Shown here piece after piece: positions 24,368-30,782 of a stretch of DNA of 38,253 nucleotides. The position numbers and the translations under genes were made by a program. Numbering within the stretch: position 1 is the first letter of the stretch; each line of letters opens with the position of its first letter. The stretch is taken from the NCBI GenBank assembly GCA_017441505.1, contig JAFRXL010000035.1, positions 1 to 38,253 of the forward strand, in the 5' to 3' direction. The stretch comes from Ruminococcus sp. GTDB lineage: Bacteria; Bacillota; Clostridia; Oscillospirales; Ruminococcaceae. The notes beneath the pieces were generated by a model that was not told the DNA's origin, made no database searches, and saw nothing but the letters and a program-made list of their open reading frames with translations.

Positions 24368-26845
24368 ATGGATATACGTATTGCCCTTGCGGGAAACCCG
24401 AACTGCGGCAAAACTACTCTTTTTAACGCTCTGACAGGTTCTAATCAGTTTGTCGGAAACTGGCCGGGTGTTACAGTTGAAAAAAAGGAAGGTAAGCTGA
24501 AAAAGCACAGTGATGTCACTATCACTGACCTGCCGGGAATATATTCACTTTCTCCATATACTCTGGAGGAAGTTGTTGCGAGAAATTATCTTATAGGCGA
24601 GCGTCCGGACGCTATCCTCAACATCATTGACGGTACGAATCTTGAACGTAACCTCTACCTTACAACACAGCTGACCGAGCTTGGTATTCCGGTCGTAATA
24701 GCTGTAAATATGATGGACGTTGTTAAAAAGAACGGCGACAAGATCAACATAGATGTTCTTTCAAAACAGCTTGGATGTAAAGTTGTTGAGATCTCCGCTC
24801 TTAAAGGTACCGGAGTTCAGGAAGCTGCTGAAGCTGCGATCAATGCTGCTAAGAGCGAAAAGACAGTTCCGATGCATACTTTCTCAGGACCTGTTGAACA
24901 CGCACTTGCTCACATTGAAGAAGCAATAGTTCACGATATGCCGGAGGAGCAGCAGCGTTGGTACGCATTGAAGGTTTTTGAGCGTGACGATAAGGTCATG
25001 GAGAAACTTAATATCTCTGATAATGTCAAAAAGCATATCGAGGAAGATATAGCTGCTGCCGAAAAAGAGCTTGATGATGATGCCGAGAGTATCATAACTA
25101 ACGAGCGTTATATCTACATAGCTGACGTTATCAAGTCCTGTTATAAAAAGAAGAGTGCAGGTAAACTGAACACATCAGATAAGATAGACAGGATCGTAAC
25201 GAACCGTTTCCTCGGACTTCCTATTTTCGCACTCATAATGATAATCGTTTACTATGTGTCTATATCCACTCTCGGAGGAACTCTCACAGACTGGACAAAT
25301 GATAATCTTTTTGGTGACGGTTTCATAGTTTCATCCTCAGGAAAAAAAGACTATGAGGACGATACAAAAGAATGGGCAGATAAATATATCTTTACTGATG
25401 AAGTGGGAGAAGTTATCGATGCAGCTTGTGAAGATGAAGACATTCACGGTGCAGAAGATATAAAAGATGCTTTCGAGTCCGGCGAATTTGCGGACTTTGA
25501 AGAGCAGTACGGGTTCTACAGAGATGAATTCTACAAAAAAGCTGAGTATGCTGAAGACGATGAGGAAACTCCTCTTAATCCTGAAGCTGTATACGATATA
25601 GATGCTGCTATCGGTGAAGGTCTCGATGAAGAGGGCGAATTCACAGCACCGGATATGGCTGATTACAAGGGATTCGTAAACAGTATCCCGGGTTATGCTG
25701 AGGAAGGTCTTGACAAGATAGGCTGTGCTGAGTGGCTCAAGAGCCTCATAGTTGACGGTGTTATCGGCGGTGTGGGAGCTGTTCTTGGATTTGTTCCACA
25801 GATGCTCGTACTCTTTATCTTCCTTGCATTCCTTGAAGCTTGCGGTTATATGGCAAGAGTTGCATTCATCATGGACCGTATCTTCCGCAGATTTGGTCTT
25901 TCAGGTAAGTCCTTCATTCCGATTCTTATCGGTACAGGTTGTGGTGTTCCTGGTATCATGGCTTCACGTACTATTGAAAACGAGCGTGACAGACGTATGA
26001 CTATCATGACTACTACTTTCATTCCATGCGGAGCTAAACTCCCTATCATTTCTATGATCGCAGTTGCACTTTTCGGAGGTGCATGGTGGGTAGGTCCAAG
26101 TGCTTACTTCCTCGGAATGGCAGCAATAGTGATCTCTGGTATCATGCTTAAAAAGACAAAAATGTTCGCAGGCGATCCTGCACCATTCGTAATGGAGCTT
26201 CCGGCATATCATATGCCAACAGTCAGCAACGTACTTCGTTCAATGTGGGAGCGTGGCTGGTCATTCATCAAGAAAGCCGGTACTATAATCCTTCTTTCAT
26301 CCATTGTTATCTGGGTGACTTCAACACTTGGCTGGTCAGACGGTTCATTTGGCTGGTATGCTGACCTTGAACTTGAAGATTCAATTCTCGGACATTTTGG
26401 TGATGCTATCAAGTGGCTGTTTACTCCTCTTGGATTTGACGATGCCGCAGCAGCAGTTGCAACAGTTATGGGTCTTGTTGCTAAGGAAGAGGTTGTCGGA
26501 GTATTCGGAGTTCTCGACTTTGAAGGCTTGACAAAGCTTGCAGGTTACTCATTCCTTGCATTCAATCTGCTCTGTGCACCTTGCTTTGCTGCTATCGGTG
26601 CAATCAGACGTGAGATGAACAATCCTAAGTGGACATTATTCGCTATCGCATATCAGTGCGGATTTGCATATGCTGTATCACTTGTGATCTATCAGCTCGG
26701 TTGTATGTTCACAGGAAATGTACACATCGTTGGTCTTATCTTTGCATTTGCTGTAATTGCACTTCTCATTTATCTCCTTGCAAGACCATACAAGGAAGCT
26801 ACAAAGCTTGATAAAAATGTTAAAGTAAGCAAATCTCGTTCCTAA
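24368..26845 (+). CDS. feoB: Ferrous iron transporter FeoB (first copy)
   Basis: FeoB is the inner-membrane GTP-dependent Fe(II) importer. The 825-residue protein has a cytosolic G domain with G1 GNPNCGKT (9-16), G2 NWPGVT (31-36), G3 DLPG (54-57) and the FeoB-type G4 NMMD (114-117), then a helical GDI region (to about 270). The membrane part follows, with the FeoB gate motifs GTGCGVPGIMASRTIENERDRR (in two parts) and LLCAPCFAAIGAIRRE. Between the first membrane segment (about 282-304) and the next (from about 464) lies a very acidic segment of about 160 residues, much longer than the usual loop. The terminator and operator upstream set it apart from the feoA genes. Confidence 0.97.
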   Translation: MDIRIALAGNPNCGKTTLFNALTGSNQFVGNWPGVTVEKKEGKLKKHSDVTITDLPGIYSLSPYTLEEVVARNYLIGERPDAILNIIDGTNLERNLYLTTQLTELGIPVVIAVNMMDVVKKNGDKINIDVLSKQLGCKVVEISALKGTGVQEAAEAAINAAKSEKTVPMHTFSGPVEHALAHIEEAIVHDMPEEQQRWYALKVFERDDKVMEKLNISDNVKKHIEEDIAAAEKELDDDAESIITNERYIYIADVIKSCYKKKSAGKLNTSDKIDRIVTNRFLGLPIFALIMIIVYYVSISTLGGTLTDWTNDNLFGDGFIVSSSGKKDYEDDTKEWADKYIFTDEVGEVIDAACEDEDIHGAEDIKDAFESGEFADFEEQYGFYRDEFYKKAEYAEDDEETPLNPEAVYDIDAAIGEGLDEEGEFTAPDMADYKGFVNSIPGYAEEGLDKIGCAEWLKSLIVDGVIGGVGAVLGFVPQMLVLFIFLAFLEACGYMARVAFIMDRIFRRFGLSGKSFIPILIGTGCGVPGIMASRTIENERDRRMTIMTTTFIPCGAKLPIISMIAVALFGGAWWVGPSAYFLGMAAIVISGIMLKKTKMFAGDPAPFVMELPAYHMPTVSNVLRSMWERGWSFIKKAGTIILLSSIVIWVTSTLGWSDGSFGWYADLELEDSILGHFGDAIKWLFTPLGFDDAAAAVATVMGLVAKEEVVGVFGVLDFEGLTKLAGYSFLAFNLLCAPCFAAIGAIRREMNNPKWTLFAIAYQCGFAYAVSLVIYQLGCMFTGNVHIVGLIFAFAVIALLIYLLARPYKEATKLDKNVKVSKSRS

Positions 26846-26860
26846 ACAGGAGGAATTATT

Positions 26861-27004
26861 ATGGGCACTTTCTTGGTACTTTTGGTCTTACTGCTTACAG
26901 TGGGACTTGTAATTCATACTATGATAAAAGACAAACGCTCCGGAAAGGGCGGGTGCTCGCACGGTTGTCAGAACTGTGCTATGCATGGTCAATGCCATAA
27001 ATAA
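26861..27004 (+). CDS. FeoB-associated Cys-rich membrane protein (first copy)
   Basis: This 47-residue protein has one N-terminal membrane segment (about 3-22), a short basic stretch (KDKRSGK) and a Cys-rich tail CSHGCQNCAMHGQC with cysteines at 32, 36, 39 and 45 (CX3CX2CX5C). It matches the FeoB_associated family, small proteins encoded after feoB that probably take over or gate Fe(II) at the membrane. It starts 15 bases after feoB with a strong AGGAGG, so it is in the same transcript. A nearly identical Cys pattern occurs in the second copy at 36463-36633. Confidence 0.93.
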   Translation: MGTFLVLLVLLLTVGLVIHTMIKDKRSGKGGCSHGCQNCAMHGQCHK

Positions 27005-27049
27005 TACAGAAAGCAGACTTTACAGCGTAATTTTAAGGAGACAGATCAT

Positions 27050-27081
27050 AAGTAAGAGCCTTTACCATGAGGCTCTTACTT
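27050..27081 (+). terminator. Terminator-like hairpin after the first feo operon
   Basis: AAGTAAGAGCC (27050-27060) and GGCTCTTACTT (27071-27081) form a perfect 11-base-pair stem with a 10-base loop. The right flank is AT-rich but lacks a true T-run, so termination may be partial. Confidence 0.5.
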
Positions 27082-27086
27082 AGATT

Positions 27087-27112
27087 ATATAGTTAGCTAT
27101 ATCTAACTATAT
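27087..27112 (+). promoter_or_regulatory. Inverted repeat, possible iron-repressor operator of the flavodoxin operon
   Basis: Ten-base arms ATATAGTTAG (27087-27096) and CTAACTATAT (27103-27112) flank a 6-base centre. It contains TTAG-6-CTAA, like the sequences at the feo promoters. It lies 131 bases before the flavodoxin start, in a 239-base gap that holds no gene I can support and no clear sigma-A promoter; the promoter probably overlaps this repeat. Confidence 0.5.
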
Positions 27113-27243
27113 GGATTCTATATAACAGTCGTCGAAAAAAATCTACCGTTCGACATTAAAACATGATCGCTGCAGGAATATCCTGTTCGATAGATCAAAT
27201 AATAGTCTTATTTCATGCGAGACTAAAAATAGGAGGAATACTC

Positions 27244-27648
27244 ATGAAAACAGCAGTAATTTTTTGGAGCGGCACAGGCAATACTGAGGCTATGGCAAAG
27301 GCAGCAGCTGAGGGTGCAAATGCAGAGCTTTTTGAGGTATCAGACTTCAGCGGCAATGCTGCCGACTACGACGCATTCGCTTTTGGCTGCCCTGCAATGG
27401 GTGCAGAGGTGCTTGAAGAAGATACATTCGAGCCATTTTTCACAGGTATCGAAGGTTCACTCAGCGGAAAGAAAGTTCTTCTTTTCGGTTCATATGGCTG
27501 GGGAGACGGCGAGTGGATGAGAAACTGGTATGACCGCACAAAGGCAGCCGGTGCAGACCTTATCGGTGACGAAGGATTTATCGTTAACGAAGCTCCTTCA
27601 GACGATGACCTTGCAAAACTCAAAGAGCTTGCTGCTCAGCTTGCATAA
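27244..27648 (+). CDS. Short-chain flavodoxin
   Basis: Flavodoxin carries electrons by FMN and commonly replaces ferredoxin in iron shortage. The 134-residue protein starts MKTAVIFWSGTGNTEAMAKA with the FMN phosphate loop SGTGNTE (9-15), and has the isoalloxazine loops FGCPAMGAEVLEE and FGSYGWGDGEWM. The length fits short-chain flavodoxins. The ATG at 27244 follows TAGGAGGAAT; an in-frame ATG at 27163 has no ribosome site. It is 10 bases upstream of the Tp47-like gene and probably supplies electrons to the redox proteins encoded after it, though the direct partner is unknown. Confidence 0.95.
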   Translation: MKTAVIFWSGTGNTEAMAKAAAEGANAELFEVSDFSGNAADYDAFAFGCPAMGAEVLEEDTFEPFFTGIEGSLSGKKVLLFGSYGWGDGEWMRNWYDRTKAAGADLIGDEGFIVNEAPSDDDLAKLKELAAQLA

Positions 27649-27658
27649 GGAGGCTTAC

Positions 27659-29161
27659 ATGAAGAAAATCACATCAATTATCAGTGCCGCAGCTTGCCTG
27701 ACCGCACTTACAGCTGCTGCTTTACCGGCAAATGCTGCAAGCAGCGAAAAGGTTTACGGCACTATGAATATCCCTTATGCAGACTTTTATTCAGCTGAAA
27801 TAGGCAATGCTTATGAAGTTGATGCAGTATCATCCGCTACTAAAAGCAAATGGGCAATGAATGAGCCTGGCAAGCTTGTTGCAGGAACATATAACGACGG
27901 AAACGGTACTATTCTCGGCGTTACATTCCCTGTTGAAGTAAACGCAGGCGATGTTGATAAGCTTTCAAAATATGACTTCAAGGCACTCGATGAAAAGCCT
28001 GCTGCGTATAAGAGAGTTTCGCTTTCCGGTGATGCACTTAGTGTATCAAAGCTTGTTGATACCAACGGCGAACAGAATGTTGACGGCTCTGCAACTGTTT
28101 CAACATCAACAAGATATGGCGATTATCAGCTCAATGTCAAGGGGTATCCTGAGGGAGCTGACCTCTATGGTGTTATAGTCAATACCAAGGAGGGCGATAA
28201 ATATGCACTCCGTCACCTTGAAAATATCTGGAGAAGCGGTCAGATTTCATGGTCAACCGGTATAACCACAAAAGAGGGTCACGGAAACGAACTGAGATTT
28301 GAGGATTATGCAAGCTCAATGGGCAAAACAGCTGCATCAGTTACTTTCATAACTCTTGACGGATATACAAATGTAAATATCGGCGATCAGTATCTCCCGA
28401 TAAAGTTCGGGGGAGAGGTAAAAGCTGAGGACGCTGCTGCCGGTACAGGAAAAACTTCACTTACATTTACTGGCTTCCCTGATGATTACAGAAAAGTCAT
28501 CACAATTGGCGAAGAATTTAAAGCAAATGAGAATGAAATAAGCTACACAAATGCTAAGCCTGGTAAATATACTGTTACAGTGACTGACGTTTCAGGCAAG
28601 TATGCTTCGTTTTCAGCTGCATTTACACTTTCATCAGAAGATATTCCTGTAAAATATGAGGACGGTAAGCTCGTAAAGGCTGACGGCTTCTCAGATGAAG
28701 ATGCAGCTAACTTCATCAAAAACATTGCATCCCTTACAGTTAATGAATCGACCTATAGTGCTTCCGGAAGAGGCTCTGTTAAGATAGTCGGTGAGGACGG
28801 TACTATAAACTTCGATGCTGAAACACAAAATGGTAAGGTATTTGACGGCAGCGGAAATTACACGATCTCAGTAACAGCTACAGGTTATACATCTCCTTAT
28901 AATTTCGAGATAAAGCCTGAGGAAACTATTGTAACAACTATTGCCACAACTTCAGCAGAAGTTACTTCAACAACTACTACAGTAACAACAGATTCAAAAT
29001 CTACATCAGCAGCAAGTAAGACAAACAAAACTAATGGCAATAAGGCTGGATCAAATAAGGTTGACAGCCCTAAGACCGGAGTAACTGGTGCAGCAGTTCC
29101 GGCAGCAATTTTAGCTCTTGCAGGTGCAGCAGCATTTGTAATGAGAAGAAAGAACGATTAA
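27659..29161 (+). CDS. Secreted Tp47-like surface protein with sortase-type tail
   Basis: This 500-residue protein has a Sec signal (1-26, cleavage after PANA) and an N-terminal region like the Treponema Tp47 (Pbp-Tp47) domain: VYGTMNIPYADFYSAEIGN and DAVSSATKSKW. DAVSSAT (55-61) also resembles the flavinylation motif of FMN-binding domains. Later segments (about 270-430) look like Ig-type beta repeats (LTFTGFPDDYRKVITIG; GKYTVTVTDVSG). A Thr/Ser-rich spacer (about 430-465) leads to SPKTG (470-474), a hydrophobic helix and RRKND, a cell-wall sorting signal of the [SP]PxTG class known for Clostridioides sortase B. The role here is unknown; operon context suggests surface redox or iron work. 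Confidence 0.85.
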   Translation: MKKITSIISAAACLTALTAAALPANAASSEKVYGTMNIPYADFYSAEIGNAYEVDAVSSATKSKWAMNEPGKLVAGTYNDGNGTILGVTFPVEVNAGDVDKLSKYDFKALDEKPAAYKRVSLSGDALSVSKLVDTNGEQNVDGSATVSTSTRYGDYQLNVKGYPEGADLYGVIVNTKEGDKYALRHLENIWRSGQISWSTGITTKEGHGNELRFEDYASSMGKTAASVTFITLDGYTNVNIGDQYLPIKFGGEVKAEDAAAGTGKTSLTFTGFPDDYRKVITIGEEFKANENEISYTNAKPGKYTVTVTDVSGKYASFSAAFTLSSEDIPVKYEDGKLVKADGFSDEDAANFIKNIASLTVNESTYSASGRGSVKIVGEDGTINFDAETQNGKVFDGSGNYTISVTATGYTSPYNFEIKPEETIVTTIATTSAEVTSTTTTVTTDSKSTSAASKTNKTNGNKAGSNKVDSPKTGVTGAAVPAAILALAGAAAFVMRRKND

Positions 29162-29183
29162 ATTTTCCTTTCATAATATAAAC

Positions 29184-29212
29184 GACCTCTGCGGCATAGT
29201 GCTGCGGAGGTC
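29184..29212 (+). other. Long hairpin in front of the FMN-binding protein gene
   Basis: GACCTCTGCGGC (29184-29195) and GCTGCGGAGGTC (29201-29212) form a 12-base-pair stem with two G-T pairs and a 5-base loop. It lacks a T-run, so it is more likely an mRNA processing or stability element, or a weak attenuator. Confidence 0.55.
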
Positions 29213-29237
29213 AAATACTGCGAAGAGGTATATTTTT

Positions 29238-30668
29238 ATGTTATTTTTAATTTCACTTGTAATAGCGGTACTCGTTGCTTTTTGCCTTGATAAGCCGCTG
29301 AAAAAACACCCTGTGTTATTCTATGCAGCCGCCGCTGTACTGACAGTCATAACTATCATAACAGAACAGTCAAATGTAACTATATCAAACAGCTTTGTCA
29401 GAGACTATGTCCTCGGAGTATTCACAAGAGGTGCTTTGGGAGCTGCTTTCTGGGCAGTCGTTATGTGGGCAGGAGCTCTGCCTAACGGCACTTTCGCTAT
29501 TAAAAAGATAATGCCGATACGTGGAGAGCTTTCCATAACTGCTGCAATACTCACGCTCTCCCACGTAATTACATATGGTATACAGCATATCTCCGACATT
29601 ATACGTGACAGAACAGGCTCCGGCGACGCATTCCGCAGTTTTGTTATAACAAGTATAGTATGTCTTGTAATGGTACTTATAATGATACCGCTGACTATTA
29701 TGTCATTCAAGACGATACGTAAAAAGATGGATCCTAAAACGTGGAAGAAGATACAGCGTGCAGCTTATATCTTTTACGCATTTATTTTTGTTCATGTAAT
29801 GGTTCTTTTCATTCCGAAGGCTCAGAAGGGAAAGGACGGATATTTCCTTAGTGTTATAGTTTACAGTGTGATATTTATTGGATACGCAGTTATGCGTATC
29901 CGCAAGGCGTATATTTCAAAAAAGAAGCCGGAAGCCAAAGCAGTTACTAATGTTGTATGTGCCTGTGCGATGATAGTGCCTTTGTGTATAATTGGATTTG
30001 TTTCCCGCAATACCGGAAATAAAGAGACTATTCAGGCTACAAAGGAGAATCCGGCAACATTTATATTTGAAGCTCCTACAGATAATGTTGATTCTTCCGA
30101 TGCAAAGACTGTTTCTGTTACAACTACTACTCTGAATACTGCTCTGACAACATCATCAGTAACCTCGACCTCGGGTACTGCGACCGGTTCAACTGAAACA
30201 TCTGTTACAACTTCCACCCAGACCACAGACATAAATAATACAACTGAGACAGAAGAAGCTGTGAATGAAGAACCTCAGGAAGAAAATGCTCCTGATGAAA
30301 ATGAAGACCCTGCTGAAACTCCGCAGGAACATACTCCTGAACCACCTAAGGAGAATGTACAGGAAACTCCTCCTGCCGAAGAACAGCCTTCATACCGCTT
30401 TAAAAACGGAACTTTTGAAGGTACAGGCGAGGGCTATGCAGGCTCGGTACACGTTTCTATTACTATTGAAAATGACTTCATAACAGGCTTCTCTGCATAT
30501 GCTGATGACGACGACCCTGACTATTTCAGCGATGCTATGCAGCACGTTATACCGCAGATACAAAGAAGCATAAGTGCTGACGGTATCGATGCTTGCTCCG
30601 GAGCAACTTACAGCTCAAATGGTATCATTGAAGCTGCAAGGGATGCTTTGGAGAAAGCTAAAAACTAA
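29238..30668 (+). CDS. Ferric-reductase-like membrane protein fused to an FMN-binding domain
   Basis: The 476-residue protein has about seven membrane segments in residues 1-260 with a ferric-reductase-like core: RGELSITAAILTLSHV (H109) and YAFIFVHVMVLF (H176) are likely heme ligands. A Thr/Ser-rich then Pro/Glu-rich external linker (about 285-390) leads to an FMN_bind domain (about 392-476). Its motif DACSGATYSS (451-460) fits the flavinylation consensus, so T457 should carry FMN added by ApbE; no apbE is in the window. Expected role: passing electrons across the membrane to extracytoplasmic acceptors such as Fe(III). The ATG at 29238 has AAGAGG 9 bases upstream; a GTG at 29199 would lie in the hairpin. 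Confidence 0.9.
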   Translation: MLFLISLVIAVLVAFCLDKPLKKHPVLFYAAAAVLTVITIITEQSNVTISNSFVRDYVLGVFTRGALGAAFWAVVMWAGALPNGTFAIKKIMPIRGELSITAAILTLSHVITYGIQHISDIIRDRTGSGDAFRSFVITSIVCLVMVLIMIPLTIMSFKTIRKKMDPKTWKKIQRAAYIFYAFIFVHVMVLFIPKAQKGKDGYFLSVIVYSVIFIGYAVMRIRKAYISKKKPEAKAVTNVVCACAMIVPLCIIGFVSRNTGNKETIQATKENPATFIFEAPTDNVDSSDAKTVSVTTTTLNTALTTSSVTSTSGTATGSTETSVTTSTQTTDINNTTETEEAVNEEPQEENAPDENEDPAETPQEHTPEPPKENVQETPPAEEQPSYRFKNGTFEGTGEGYAGSVHVSITIENDFITGFSAYADDDDPDYFSDAMQHVIPQIQRSISADGIDACSGATYSSNGIIEAARDALEKAKN

Positions 30669-30722
30669 TTTAGTTCAGTATTTCATCTTCTCAGCTTTGC
30701 CGCTGAATACTCTGTTTGCATA

Positions 30723-30759
30723 AAAATCTCCGAGGGAAAGTCCCTCGGAGATTTTGTTT
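30723..30759. terminator. Strong bidirectional intrinsic terminator
   Basis: A 15-base-pair stem (AAAATCTCCGAGGGA with TCCCTCGGAGATTTT) and 3-base loop, with T-run on each strand, ends the plus-strand flavodoxin operon and the convergent membrane protein gene. Confidence 0.9.
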
Positions 30760-30782
30760 ATATTTTTTAGTGAGCATATCTT

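Noticed and set aside
27163-27243. Upstream in-frame extension of the flavodoxin gene (ATG at 27163)
   Set aside because: It has no ribosome site and would displace the flavodoxin start MKTAVIFWSGTGNT, which has a strong AGGAGG at the right distance.
29199-29237. GTG start for the ferric-reductase/FMN protein
   Set aside because: It lies inside the hairpin at 29184-29212 and adds a basic stretch before the first membrane segment; ATG 29238 has a ribosome site.
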